In this document: positions 26,212 through 36,279 of the stretch, in pieces
Layout of the letters: each line of letters starts with the position of its first letter
How positions within the stretch are numbered: the first letter of the stretch is position 1
NCBI GenBank assembly: GCA_900637705.1
Contig: LR134390.1
Coordinates: 2,294,001 to 2,358,000, forward strand
Direction of reading: 5' to 3'
DNA: 64,000 nt
DNA from: Fusobacterium varium
Lineage (GTDB): Bacteria > Fusobacteriota > Fusobacteriia > Fusobacteriales > Fusobacteriaceae
Notes under the pieces: generated by a model
Database searches by the model: none
Seen by the model: only the letters and a program-made list of their open reading frames with translations
Told to the model about the DNA's origin: nothing
Position numbers and translations under genes: made by a program

Positions 26212-27296
26212 TGTGCCAACTCCTTTGGTGTTATAGCTGCTACATCTGCACCTAAATTTGCCATTTTTTGAGCAGCATTTTTGTCATAACTTCCTTGTGC
26301 ACTATAATCCAAAGCAGGAAGTACAAACATTCTTGCACCTGTTTCTATGATATCAAAAACCCTCCTGTACATTTGTCTATAATCATAGCCGTCATAAAGA
26401 TCACTTACTAGCACAACTATTGTTTTTTGAGGCTGAGTTATCTTAGAAGCAGCATAATCAAGAGCTTTTGATATATCTGTTCCTCCTCCCAGTTGCACAC
26501 TTAAAAGTGTTTCTACTGGGTCGCTCACATAATCAGTTAGATCCACCACACTTGTATCAAACACTATCAGTTTTGTATCTATCATTGATAGTTTAGAAAA
26601 TATTCCAGCCATAACAGCACTATAGATTACAGAAGATACCATACTTCCACTTTGATCTACTACTATTATTATATGATATTCATTTTGTTTTTTTATACGA
26701 GAAGAAAAATACAATCTTGAAGGGACAAGAACTTTTCTCTCTGCATCATAATTTTTTAAATTTCTTCTTACAGTTTTTTTAAAATCAAAGTTTCTCATTG
26801 TACGAAGTACACCACTTTTATATGGATTTTTCTTTCCATGAAAAGCTTCTACTATCTCTTTTCTTAATTGCTCCTCAATCTCTTTAACCACTTCTCCTAT
26901 TATGTTCCTAGCTGTTTGAAGTACTTGAGGACTCATCATTTTTTTAAATGCCAATATATTTTTTAACAATTCCATATCAGGCTGCATCTGTTTAAGTATC
27001 TTTTCATCAGTAAGAAGCTCTGTCAGATTATATTTAGAAATTGCCTGCTTTTGCATTATTTCCACTGTTTCTGCTGGAAAAAGCTCCCTTACTTTTCCTA
27101 TCCATTCTGGAACAGTAAGGCTTGAAGCTCCTCTCCCACCTTCTTTACGTATTCCCTGTTCTTCTGAATACTCCCTTGAATAAAGAAAATCAAGAACAGA
27201 ATCCATAGTGGCATATTGAGGGTCCAGGCTCATATTTTCCTGAGCAAATTCCCCAAGAACAAGCCTCCACTTATTAAGTGTTTTTCTATCTTCCAT
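26187..27296 (-). CDS. VWA-domain protein (CoxE/YehP-like) with intact MIDAS
   Basis: 369 residues. The C-terminal von Willebrand A domain has a full metal-ion-dependent adhesion site: DQSGSM (about 213), GGGTDISKAL, and VLVSDLYDG. The N-terminal ~180 residues are helical (about 20 % charged) and match the DUF/CoxE-type partner of MoxR ATPases. In known MoxR-VWA pairs the VWA protein brings a target to the AAA+ ring for remodelling or metal insertion. It overlaps the SWIM gene by 25 bp and the DUF5682 gene by 11 bp. Resembles E. coli yehP. Confidence 0.87.
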   Translation of the reverse strand: MEDRKTLNKWRLVLGEFAQENMSLDPQYATMDSVLDFLYSREYSEEQGIRKEGGRGASSLTVPEWIGKVRELFPAETVEIMQKQAISKYNLTELLTDEKILKQMQPDMELLKNILAFKKMMSPQVLQTARNIIGEVVKEIEEQLRKEIVEAFHGKKNPYKSGVLRTMRNFDFKKTVRRNLKNYDAERKVLVPSRLYFSSRIKKQNEYHIIIVVDQSGSMVSSVIYSAVMAGIFSKLSMIDTKLIVFDTSVVDLTDYVSDPVETLLSVQLGGGTDISKALDYAASKITQPQKTIVVLVSDLYDGYDYRQMYRRVFDIIETGARMFVLPALDYSAQGSYDKNAAQKMANLGADVAAITPKELAQWIAKIVL

Positions 27297-29730
27297 TTTC
27301 TTCCCCCTTTATCAAAAGCCATTCATCCAGTTTTTCAGAACAATATCTATCTATATCTGCTGCTCTTTCCATCTGCTTTTGATCAAAAACATCTCCATAT
27401 AGTAATTCTTCTCCTGACATATTATAAAATGAAGATACCTGTTTAGCTATTTTATCAGTTTCAAAGGGAAGAAAATATGTAAAGGCATATCTCAAATCTG
27501 GAAGTATTTCCAAAAATAAATCTCCATCAGTTTCTTTCAAGATTTCATCTAAAGAGTGAAGCATTCTGTCATCTACAAAAACTATGTCCTTAGCTATTTT
27601 AAAAAATCCCTTCAAAAAAGATGCTGACATTTTTTTTGAAATATCAGATCCATTAAGATAAGAATTAAATTTAACCATAGCCTCCTCTAAGGATATTCTG
27701 CCCTTTTTAAAAAGGACTGCACTTCCTGCTCCAGAAAGGGCAGTATTGGCCGAGTTGTTCTCATATATAGAAAACATACTTTGAATAAAGGCTTCTTCAT
27801 CTTCTCTATTCTGACTATCTATAAAATAAGTATACAGAAGCTTTATTCCATCACAAATATTATCTTCATCTTCTTTTTTAGAACTTATAACAGTATAAAT
27901 CAATGTAAGCATACGATTTAAATTTAACTCTATCACTTTATCCAGCAATGGTATATCTATTCCAGTAAAACTTGCATTATATGTTTTTACTTCACAAAGA
28001 TTTTTAAAGCAGTCAGATACACTTAAAAAATCCATATCATTACCTATTATATCTATTAATTTTTCAAAAATAATACCATATACACTGTTTAATCCCATAC
28101 GATTTGCCTGCAAAAGTTTTTCTGAAAGTTCTCTGGCATTACTGTGTTCAGCCGATATCCCTTTTATTATGAGAGAAAGACAGGCTTCCTCTACTGTTCC
28201 CCCATATGCAGAATTTGTAATAAGAGCCACCTGTACTCCCGGAAAGAAACGATATTCCCAAGTTTCTCTAAGAAGTATCCTTCCCTTTCCAGTATTTGAA
28301 TCCTGCCCTTTCAAATAATTACAAAAATCTGTTTTTAAAAAGTTCATTTGATGAAAAAATCTGCTTTTCTCTCTATGGCTTTCATTATTAAATATATCTA
28401 ATTTTGTTTCTTTTTTCATACTTACTGTTGTGGATATTTTAAATTTTTTACATTTCACAAAAAAATCATTCACCAAAGGAGGAACTCCACAATCTGGGTC
28501 TATACTTCCCATTTCCATTCCAGTAAGAAGCCTGTAGAGATTTTTTAATGCCGGCTGATGATATGAATTTATTTCCCCCTTTACAAAAGATGCCTTAACT
28601 CCATCTATCAGTTCAAATACTCCACATTCTTTCTTTTCTCTAAGTTCACCTAAACCTCTAGCCATATAGTATGACTGCATTTCATCAGAAATTAAAAGAG
28701 GCTGTTTTTTTCTTACTGCCCCTGCTGTATTGATAATAAAACGCAATACTGATTCCTCAAAAGGTCTTTTCCTATTTTTATTTATATTCTCCCATACCTT
28801 TTGATAAAAAAATGGAAATACCATTCCTGATTCATATCCTGAATTTCTATCAGATTCTTCAAAAGAATAAGGCATAAGGTAACTTGGGGAATCTTCCTCC
28901 TTTATATTTTCTATTTTAAATAAAGGAAGTTTTTCTGCTGTAATAAGATTTACAAGCTCTATTGTATGTATTCCACCAGTTACCACTAAAACTTTTTTAT
29001 ATTTTTTCATAGCTTCTCTAATATTTTCAGCCATATAATACTCTCTGATTATATCCCCATGATAAATTAATTCATCTTGAGGAGTATTCTCTCTGCTGTA
29101 ATAACAATAGTAAAATAAGCTTTTTAAAAAACTTTCAGTTTCTGTATGAAATCCCTCTATTTCAAAAAGCATCTCCCATAGTTCATTAAAATTTTTACAG
29201 CCCATTTTCTCTACAAGCATTTTATAATAACTGCTCTGTAAAAATACTCTGTCATCTTCATAATTCTCTACATTTTTTTGCTCTGGGTTGGGTGTATTTA
29301 AAAGTTTTTCCCCATAACTAAGATCAATAAATTCACAATGTATCCCTTTCTCTGCTCCTTTTCTCAGTGCAGTCAGTTCAGGGGAGTAGTCAAGAAATGG
29401 ATAAAAAGCTCTGTATTTTCCTTTTTCTTCAGTTATTTTTCCTAATTTATCATCATAGCTCAGATATATGCAGAAAGGTGTTTTTGTTTTATCTGATACT
29501 GCATATTCTATTAAATGTCCTGCATTTTTTGGTCCTTCTATCAATATAGCTTCTGGCTGATATTCTTTTATCACTTTTTCCAAATGAAAAGAACAGACTG
29601 GACTATGATGTCTTACTGGAAACAATATGAAATTTGAAGATAAATCATAACTTTTTTTGAAAAGTTCATCTATTTTTTTTATTTCTTCCTTTATTTCAGG
29701 TTGTTTCTCGCCTCGTAATAATCTATCCAT
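27286..29730 (-). CDS. DUF5682 protein (YehM-like)
   Basis: 814 residues. The N-terminal motif FPVRHHSPVCSFHLEK (about 37-52), then ILIEGPKNAGH (about 62-72) and VVTGGIHTIEL (about 247-257), are characteristic of DUF5682. The HH...EG...GGxH pattern resembles the TraB/EreA type of fold, but any enzymatic role is inference. The rest is helical and repeat-like. It is overlapped 40 bp by the AAA+ gene upstream. Its constant association with MoxR, VWA and SWIM genes (E. coli yehM) suggests a core subunit. The function is not established. Confidence 0.82.
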   Translation of the reverse strand: MDRLLRGEKQPEIKEEIKKIDELFKKSYDLSSNFILFPVRHHSPVCSFHLEKVIKEYQPEAILIEGPKNAGHLIEYAVSDKTKTPFCIYLSYDDKLGKITEEKGKYRAFYPFLDYSPELTALRKGAEKGIHCEFIDLSYGEKLLNTPNPEQKNVENYEDDRVFLQSSYYKMLVEKMGCKNFNELWEMLFEIEGFHTETESFLKSLFYYCYYSRENTPQDELIYHGDIIREYYMAENIREAMKKYKKVLVVTGGIHTIELVNLITAEKLPLFKIENIKEEDSPSYLMPYSFEESDRNSGYESGMVFPFFYQKVWENINKNRKRPFEESVLRFIINTAGAVRKKQPLLISDEMQSYYMARGLGELREKKECGVFELIDGVKASFVKGEINSYHQPALKNLYRLLTGMEMGSIDPDCGVPPLVNDFFVKCKKFKISTTVSMKKETKLDIFNNESHREKSRFFHQMNFLKTDFCNYLKGQDSNTGKGRILLRETWEYRFFPGVQVALITNSAYGGTVEEACLSLIIKGISAEHSNARELSEKLLQANRMGLNSVYGIIFEKLIDIIGNDMDFLSVSDCFKNLCEVKTYNASFTGIDIPLLDKVIELNLNRMLTLIYTVISSKKEDEDNICDGIKLLYTYFIDSQNREDEEAFIQSMFSIYENNSANTALSGAGSAVLFKKGRISLEEAMVKFNSYLNGSDISKKMSASFLKGFFKIAKDIVFVDDRMLHSLDEILKETDGDLFLEILPDLRYAFTYFLPFETDKIAKQVSSFYNMSGEELLYGDVFDQKQMERAADIDRYCSEKLDEWLLIKGEENGR

Positions 29731-30803
29731 AATGACCCCTCTTTTTCTGCTCTTTTTTTCACAACAGTTCCAAAATAATTTTTAAGTTTTGATAAATCAT
29801 CTCTATTTTCCTTGATTACTGCTCCTTTTATATTTTGAACAAGTTTGTCAGCAGTTATTTTTCCATCACTGTAATAATATGAATCAATAGCAGTTTGGAA
29901 ATACACTGATACTGCTTCTGCTGTACTCATAACTGATGATGGTATATCTACTTTTATATTTTCATAAGTTATACCTTCTCTCAATTCTCTGAAAGTCAAA
30001 GCAAGTACTTCAATAACATTATGATCTATTTTCATTTCTATATTAGCCTCATTGAACATTTTTTCACATTCCTGTTCTATTATTTTAGCCTCTATAGTTA
30101 CACTGCTCACTGGCAGAACTGTTTCAAAATTAAATCTTCTTTTCAAAGCACTGCTCATCTCATTGATACCCTTATCTCTGGTATTAGCAGTAGCTATCAC
30201 ATTAAATCCCGGTCTTGCATACAGTACTGGTTCTTCTGCAAACTCTGGAATATTCAACATTTTATCACTCATAACACTTATCATGCTGTCCTGCATTTCC
30301 AATGGACATCTGGTTATTTCTTCAAAACGAGTTATTATTCCTTCTTTCATTCCAATATATAAAGGTGCTGGAACAAGAGCTTCCCTTACAGGCCCTTTTG
30401 CTAAAAGCATTGCATAGTTCCACGAATATTTTATCATATCTTCAGTAGTCCCTGCTGTTCCCTGAATAGTATTTGTACTTGTTCCACAGATAGCAGCAGA
30501 TAAAAGTTCACTCAACATAGTTTTTGCTGTTCCGGGATCTCCCACAAGCATAAGTCCTCTATTTCCAGCAAGAGTGATTATACTTCTTTCTACAAGAGAA
30601 TCATCTCCATAGAATTTTTTAGTTATTTTTACTTTCTTCCCGTTATATTCTACAGCCTTGTCACTTCCAAGGATAAATGTTCTCACTGCTTTGGGGGACA
30701 TAAGCCAATTTTCTGGTTTTTTCCCAGTATCTGTATTTCTCAATGCCTCTAATTCCTCAGCATATTTCATCTCCATAGTAGGTTTTAAAATTTTTACTTC
30801 CAC
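29691..30803 (-). CDS. MoxR-type AAA+ ATPase (YehL-like)
   Basis: 370 residues. Walker A GDPGTAKT near residue 90; Walker B region IITRFEEITRC; sensor 1 NVIATANTRD and arginine-finger region SSALKRRFNFE follow. This is the MoxR/AAA_5 clade. Such ATPases act as ring-shaped chaperones with VWA partners. The start is GTG at 30803, eight bases after GGGAGG, two bases after the upstream gene's stop. The end overlaps the DUF5682 gene by 40 bp. Corresponds to yehL of E. coli. Confidence 0.9.
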   Translation of the reverse strand: MEVKILKPTMEMKYAEELEALRNTDTGKKPENWLMSPKAVRTFILGSDKAVEYNGKKVKITKKFYGDDSLVERSIITLAGNRGLMLVGDPGTAKTMLSELLSAAICGTSTNTIQGTAGTTEDMIKYSWNYAMLLAKGPVREALVPAPLYIGMKEGIITRFEEITRCPLEMQDSMISVMSDKMLNIPEFAEEPVLYARPGFNVIATANTRDKGINEMSSALKRRFNFETVLPVSSVTIEAKIIEQECEKMFNEANIEMKIDHNVIEVLALTFRELREGITYENIKVDIPSSVMSTAEAVSVYFQTAIDSYYYSDGKITADKLVQNIKGAVIKENRDDLSKLKNYFGTVVKKRAEKEGSLWIDYYEARNNLK

Positions 30804-30805
30804 AA

Positions 30806-33800
30806 CTATTCCTCCCTGTTTTCAATAGCTTTTTCTGTTATCATGTTTCCTGCAAGATATGCAAGGCTAATAAGTTTTTTAGGTACTTTTCTAAGAACTA
30901 TTTCACTATTGCTTTCTCTTGAAATAAAACTTATTTTAAGTATGCTGATAATTGTACTATAATCCCCTGGATAGAAATTATTAGTAGATATAAACATCTT
31001 TATATTACTTGATTCATCTATAAAAGTACAGCCACAGCATTCTCCATATTCAGCAAATTCCATATTAAAGCCAAGTTTATTTGCTGCACTTTTAAAAGTT
31101 GAAGCATAAATTTTCTTTGTTTTAAATTCTGTTATATCTTTTTCCTCAAGCTCATCATCTTTTAAAGTATATACTGGTATATTCAATTGATCTACTGGCT
31201 GTACTATTTCATAATCTTCTAATTGTTCTGTCCATGCTGCCAGCTCTTCCTCATCTATATCAGCAGGGTGTAATGGAAGTATATATGTTCCATTTTCTAA
31301 TTCATACTCTTCTTCATCTACTGTATTAAAAGTTCCATCTTCCATATATCTGAAAGTTTTTATAATATTTCCTTTATCATCTACCTCTTCCCATACAAGT
31401 TTTGTTGCAAAGCTGTTCATTATAGGATTTTCTATAAGCAGCTCCTTCCATTTATCTATACTCCATTTTCTTCCTATTATAACTGCTTTAGCCATCCTTA
31501 ACTTTTGAGATTCTACAACAATTTTTATCTGTTTCTTTATATTTTTTAGTTCCTCTTTACATTCTGCTGCCATATCTTCATTGTCATTATTCTTAGCTGA
31601 TGCCTTTGGAAGAGATTTTATTTGCTTTCCAGTATTATCAAAAAGTGTTATTTCCATCTTATCATCTAATACTGCTTTAAATTCCCTCTCTCCATAACTG
31701 AATATCCTAGTTCTGTCTTTTCCGAATCCTAAATCAGGAACTATTATATCATCTAATTCATCTCTAGACATTCCCATAGCTTCTGCTGCTATATCCATAG
31801 CTTCAAGAGCAGCTCTTTTTACTCTTTTATTTTTATGTTTTCTTGACATACTATCCACTGTAAGAAGTGCCATTTTGCTTCCATTCATACACAAAGATTG
31901 AATAGCAAAGGTTGCAAGTCCAGGTTTGCTGTTATCTGCCCAAAAGTCTATTTGTTTTTTAATCATAGGTATTTGAGCTTCACCAGCTGTAAGAGCCAAA
32001 GGCAGAAGCAGATTTCTGTATTTTGTAGTTGAACCTTCAGCAATCCACATATCAAAAATATTTTTCATTAAAAGCCTTAAATCATAAATATTTACAATTT
32101 CCTGTATTTTTTTGCATCCCTTAATTATATACAGATCTTTCAAAACTATATATTCAGACACAAAATATTTCATTACTTTTTCTGAAATTTTTTCCTCTGA
32201 ATCCTTTATTCTCACATTTGCATAATCTATTTCTTTAGCATAAGGAGTATTTTTATCATTAGTTTTAGTGTATAGATTTTCTATATACTCTGTTATTTCA
32301 TTAATATTCTGCATTGCTTTCAAATCCTTTTCTATTTTATCATTATCCCATATTCTTACAAGACGCATAGCAGTATCAGCAGTTATTTTGCTTTTAGCTC
32401 CAGCTAATTCCTCTACTTTAGAACGTACTTCATTTTCTTTAGATTTAAGCATATCTTCCACCATGCTTGTTATACTTTTTATTTTCTTTTCAAATACATT
32501 AGTAAGTTCCACATAATCAAATCCATTATTTTCCTTGTAAAGAATATTGATAAAGCTTTTTAAATAATCTATTTCAAAAGAATTATTTTTCAATAGTTCA
32601 TATATCTCAGCTTCATATTTATGAGCAAATTCCAGAAATTCTTTTTTTTCTGCTTCTTCTTCCCTAAATCTATAGTCAAGATATCCTTGACATATGTCTT
32701 CAAATGAAATTCCCAATTTTTCATAAAGTCTTGCATAAATATTTTCATTTTTTGCAGGACATACACACTTATAATTTATTATAAAATGGAAAAGATATCT
32801 TATATATCCTTTCATTTTAAATACTACTCCCACAGCATTCCTTGCCACTGTAGAATATTCTATTAAAGAAAGAGCTGAAACATTTATTTTATTAGCTTTT
32901 ATTCTATGTTTATATGCATTTCCATTTTCAGATATTTTTATTCCATCCAGCACAGCCTTTTCATTTCTCAAGAATTCAAAATCTTCCATTCCAACATCAG
33001 GAAATTCATATTCATATACTTCTTTGTTTGTATACATTTCACTGCATGATTTTATAAGTATATCCTCAATTTTATCTAGATACTCTTTTTTCTCTGCTCC
33101 ATCAATGTAGTTATTTTTTATAAGAAGGCTGAGAAGTATTCCTCCCATAACGTCTTCTTCATCTATTTCTCTTTTCATTATAGACTTAACATACTCTGGT
33201 GACGACTTCATACTTTCTTCTATTACTTTATAAAAATATCTTTCATTATATCTATAACCATTTGAAATACATTCTAAACAAAAGTCTAATTTATATTTAT
33301 CAGAAAGTTTTAATCCTTCTATATTTTTCATTGTCTGTTCATCATTATTAGGTATATAAAGAAAAGACACAGGTTCTGCCATTGCAGCTATCCTTACCCC
33401 TTGAAAAATAATATTTGAAGCCATTTTTACCTCTCTTATTATTTTATTAATTAAAATAACTTCATGCATTTCAGAAATAAAAAACAATTTTATCTGATCT
33501 AATTTATTATAGTACTTTTCTATTTGAACATCTTTTATATCATTTTCCAAAATACCTTTTACAGTTTTATCTTTTAATCTCTTCTTTAAAATGCTATAAA
33601 AAAATCTTTCCAGCTTTTCTACTATATTTTCTTTTTTTCCAAAGAAAATATTACCTATTTTTTCTATTGGACTGCTTTCATTTTCCTTTTTTAATTTTGC
33701 TATAAGTAGCATTCCTGCTGCAAAAGCTGCATTTCCGTTTACTTTATCATATTCATTTATATATTCATCAGCAATGTCCTTATAATTTTCAATAAATTTA

Positions 33801-34216
33801 TTTACCAGTTCTTTTTCTGTCTGCCACCAATATCTTGTAGCATACAAAAGCATTTTTTGAAAATCCTCCTTTATAAATGCTTTGCTGAATCCCAATTTTT
33901 TATAAAGACTATACTTTCCAACAAAAACTTGAAACTGAGTACTCAATTTATCTGGACATTCTTTATACAACAACTCTGTATATCTTTTTAGTACTTCCCC
34001 ATCCTCATTATCTATAAAATTTTTATTTTCATCAAAACACCCTAACTGGTCAAAACCATATGCCTGATATATAGAAATTTTCTTTCTCAAATCATTCCCT
34101 GATGGAGCTGTATTTGTTTCCCCCAATATATAACTTTCTAACTGATCTCTCAGTTGAGGTTCGTTATAAGAATATACATTTCTCATAATAATTTCTGCTG
34201 CTTCTTTTCTTGCCAT
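30806..34216 (-). CDS. DUF4132/MolR-like giant protein (YehI-like), first gene of the MoxR/VWA operon
   Basis: 1136 residues, no signal peptide or membrane helix. The C-terminal third (about 920-1040) fits DUF4132: the WSIDKWKELLIENPIMNSFA block, then LVWEEVDDKGN and LHPADIDEEELAAW. The remainder is helical, possibly HEAT-like, around 730-830 (ALTAGEAQIPMIKKQ, ALEAMDIAAEAMG). DUF4132 proteins occur with MoxR/VWA genes (E. coli yehI/molR region); their role is unknown. SD GGGGG precedes the ATG at 34216. It is preceded by 800 bp without a gene, so it is likely the head of the operon. Confidence 0.84.
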   Translation of the reverse strand: MARKEAAEIIMRNVYSYNEPQLRDQLESYILGETNTAPSGNDLRKKISIYQAYGFDQLGCFDENKNFIDNEDGEVLKRYTELLYKECPDKLSTQFQVFVGKYSLYKKLGFSKAFIKEDFQKMLLYATRYWWQTEKELVNKFIENYKDIADEYINEYDKVNGNAAFAAGMLLIAKLKKENESSPIEKIGNIFFGKKENIVEKLERFFYSILKKRLKDKTVKGILENDIKDVQIEKYYNKLDQIKLFFISEMHEVILINKIIREVKMASNIIFQGVRIAAMAEPVSFLYIPNNDEQTMKNIEGLKLSDKYKLDFCLECISNGYRYNERYFYKVIEESMKSSPEYVKSIMKREIDEEDVMGGILLSLLIKNNYIDGAEKKEYLDKIEDILIKSCSEMYTNKEVYEYEFPDVGMEDFEFLRNEKAVLDGIKISENGNAYKHRIKANKINVSALSLIEYSTVARNAVGVVFKMKGYIRYLFHFIINYKCVCPAKNENIYARLYEKLGISFEDICQGYLDYRFREEEAEKKEFLEFAHKYEAEIYELLKNNSFEIDYLKSFINILYKENNGFDYVELTNVFEKKIKSITSMVEDMLKSKENEVRSKVEELAGAKSKITADTAMRLVRIWDNDKIEKDLKAMQNINEITEYIENLYTKTNDKNTPYAKEIDYANVRIKDSEEKISEKVMKYFVSEYIVLKDLYIIKGCKKIQEIVNIYDLRLLMKNIFDMWIAEGSTTKYRNLLLPLALTAGEAQIPMIKKQIDFWADNSKPGLATFAIQSLCMNGSKMALLTVDSMSRKHKNKRVKRAALEAMDIAAEAMGMSRDELDDIIVPDLGFGKDRTRIFSYGEREFKAVLDDKMEITLFDNTGKQIKSLPKASAKNNDNEDMAAECKEELKNIKKQIKIVVESQKLRMAKAVIIGRKWSIDKWKELLIENPIMNSFATKLVWEEVDDKGNIIKTFRYMEDGTFNTVDEEEYELENGTYILPLHPADIDEEELAAWTEQLEDYEIVQPVDQLNIPVYTLKDDELEEKDITEFKTKKIYASTFKSAANKLGFNMEFAEYGECCGCTFIDESSNIKMFISTNNFYPGDYSTIISILKISFISRESNSEIVLRKVPKKLISLAYLAGNMITEKAIENREE

Positions 34217-34574
34217 GTTTATCCCCCTATGTTTTATAATAGTTTTATCACTTTACCAAAATAACCAAGTTTTAATTTTCTTGTTTTTATTATACTTCAT
34301 AATTTTAAATAAATAAACATTCTCTTATATATATTTACAGATAATTTTTTTGCAACTATAAATAAACAGTTATTAATATTCTTTTATCCAACATTTCTTC
34401 AACTACCTGCACCTTCAGACTTTACAAAATAAAAAAGAAGCATTTATAAAGAAAGAACATATTTTAAAAATTTTTATAGAAATATCTGTTGTTTAATTTC
34501 CATTTTTAAATATTTTTCTATCTTAATTAACAAGCTTCTTCAAATTAAAATATTTAATTTAAATATAATGTCAT

Positions 34575-34745
34575 CAATAAAATAAAGGAACTTATAATAG
34601 TGGTAGTCTTGCTCCCCCACAGCTTCCTATTATGAGGTCTAATCATCTCCCATATCTTTTACAGTAACCCTAGGTTCACCCCCCAGAAAAAATAACACCT
34701 CTTTCATATTTCTGTAGTTTCTCTATATTTTGCTCTCCTTAAAAA
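34575..34745 (-). ncRNA. Candidate structured RNA in the 800-bp gap upstream of the DUF4132 operon
   Basis: In this AT-rich gap one ~100-base stretch is G-rich on the minus strand: CTGGGGGGTGAACCTAGGG, then GGAAGCTGTGGGGGAGC. Its 5' side (AAGGAGAG near 34742) can pair with TTCCTT at the 3' side (near 34587). A 7-bp stem ATAATAG/CTATTAT (34594-34600 / 34627-34633) with an inner GTGG/CCAC is visible, and GAGGT/ACCTC encloses the middle. The layout of a long closing stem around bulges recalls 6S RNA, but I cannot confirm that family. A 22-codon frame (34639-34707) overlaps it without a good SD. The rest of 34217-35017 shows nothing else. Confidence 0.45.
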
Positions 34746-34971
34746 TTATTCTGTCTATATTCAATTAAATCTTAACTAAATTTTATCTCATTAATACTTG
34801 CTCTACTATTTAAATTTCAACATAAAAAGAGAGGTGCTTAATACATCTCAGACACTCAATTAATTGTTCATATTTTTAGAAACTCTAAATTTCACTGTTT
34901 TTTTAGGGTGTATATTCATACATTCTCTTGTTAAAGGGAACTTTTAATTTTTTTATAGTTATTTTTAACTA

Positions 34972-35002
34972 ATAAAAAAGCCCACTGATTAAATCAGTGA
35001 GC
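34972..35002 (-). terminator. Terminator of fprA
   Basis: Minus strand GCTCACTGATTTAATCAGTGGGC (10-bp stem) followed by T6, 16 bp after the fprA stop. Confidence 0.88.
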
Positions 35003-35017
35003 TTTTTTATTATTAAA

Positions 35018-36229
35018 TTAATTTTTTTCTTTCATTGATTCAAGTATACTATCAACAAAAATATCCATCTCTTCAATTGTATTTTCATTCATAGCAGAAG
35101 TTAACGAAACTCTCTCATTCAATACTGTCATTTCTCTCATATCTTCTAAGAATTCCTGCATTAATTTTCCAGATTCACAAGCCCAAGAACCATTTTCCAG
35201 AATACCAAATGTTCTCTTTTGTAGATTTAAAGCTTTCATATCCATCAAATAATTATGCATCAATGGATAAATTCCTAAATTATATGTTACAGATGCCAAT
35301 ACTACATGGCTGTATTTAAATGTTTCAGATATAAGTTGAGAAACATGAGTTTTAGAAACATCATACATTACCACATTAGTCATTCCTTTTTCTACAAGTT
35401 TAGAAGCAAGTACAGACACAGCATTTTCTGTATTTCCATACATTGAAGCATATACAATCATTACACCTTTTTCTTCAGGCTCATATCTACTCCATTTATC
35501 ATATTTCTCCAAGAAATATCCTAAATCACTACGCCAAACCGGACCATGTAAAGGACATATAATTTTTATATCTATTCCACCAGCTTTCTTTAAAAGTGAC
35601 TGTACATGAGGTCCATATTTTCCAACTATATTTGTATAGTAACGTCTTGCATCATCAAGCCATTCTCTATCAAATTTTACTTCATCATTAAATAGTTTTC
35701 CATCTAAAGCTCCAAAAGATCCAAAAGCATCTGCACTGAATAAAACTCCGTTAGAAAGATCAAAACTTACCATAGCTTCTGGCCAGTGTACCATTGGAGC
35801 TGCAACGAATAAAATTTCATGCTTTCCAAAAGAGATCTTATCTCCCTCTTTTACTTCTTGTGTTTTTGAATTATCTATATGGAATCCAAATTGATTCATA
35901 AGATAAAATGCTTTTTCATTACTGATAACTTTAACTTTAGGATAACGAAGCATTACTTCTTCTATCATAGCAGCATGGTCAGGTTCCATATGATTGATAA
36001 CCATATAGTCTAAAGGTCTTCCATCTAAAACTGCTTGTATATTTTCTATAAATTGACGTCCTATTGACCAGTCTACTGTATCAAATAGAACAGTTTTTTT
36101 ATCTAATAAAAGATATGAATTGTATGATACTCCTCTAGGAATGGGGTGTATATTTTCAAATAGATGAAGACGATGATCATCTCCTCCTACCCAATATAAA
36201 TCTTCAGTTACTTTTCTAACATTATGCAT
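35018..36229 (-). CDS. fprA: FprA-type A-type flavoprotein (flavo-diiron protein)
   Basis: 403 residues. The N-terminal metallo-beta-lactamase-like diiron domain has NHMEPDHAAMIEE (about 78-90: H-x-E-x-D-H ligands) and further His residues in HWPEA and CPLHGPVWR. The C-terminal flavodoxin domain starts at MIVYASMYGNTENAV (about 254-268). Flavo-diiron proteins reduce O2 to water, or NO to N2O, using electrons from rubredoxin or a related donor. The gene lies 50 bp downstream of a dehydrogenase fused to rubredoxin on the same strand, giving an obvious electron donor. SD GGAGGAGTAATTC precedes ATG. Confidence 0.94.
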   Translation of the reverse strand: MHNVRKVTEDLYWVGGDDHRLHLFENIHPIPRGVSYNSYLLLDKKTVLFDTVDWSIGRQFIENIQAVLDGRPLDYMVINHMEPDHAAMIEEVMLRYPKVKVISNEKAFYLMNQFGFHIDNSKTQEVKEGDKISFGKHEILFVAAPMVHWPEAMVSFDLSNGVLFSADAFGSFGALDGKLFNDEVKFDREWLDDARRYYTNIVGKYGPHVQSLLKKAGGIDIKIICPLHGPVWRSDLGYFLEKYDKWSRYEPEEKGVMIVYASMYGNTENAVSVLASKLVEKGMTNVVMYDVSKTHVSQLISETFKYSHVVLASVTYNLGIYPLMHNYLMDMKALNLQKRTFGILENGSWACESGKLMQEFLEDMREMTVLNERVSLTSAMNENTIEEMDIFVDSILESMKEKN

Positions 36230-36279
36230 GAATTACTCCTCCTTTATGCTTAAAACAGCTTAAATTTTTTACTAATATC

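Noticed and set aside
27286-29730. DUF5682 protein as a haem-binding or erythromycin-esterase enzyme
   Set aside because: The HH...EG...GGxH pattern is only loosely like TraB/EreA folds; not enough to assign an activity.
34639-34707. 22-codon frame with LFFLGGEPRVTVKD, resembling a double-glycine peptide precursor
   Set aside because: No SD, a leader of only ten residues, and it lies inside the structured-RNA candidate. Chance is more likely.
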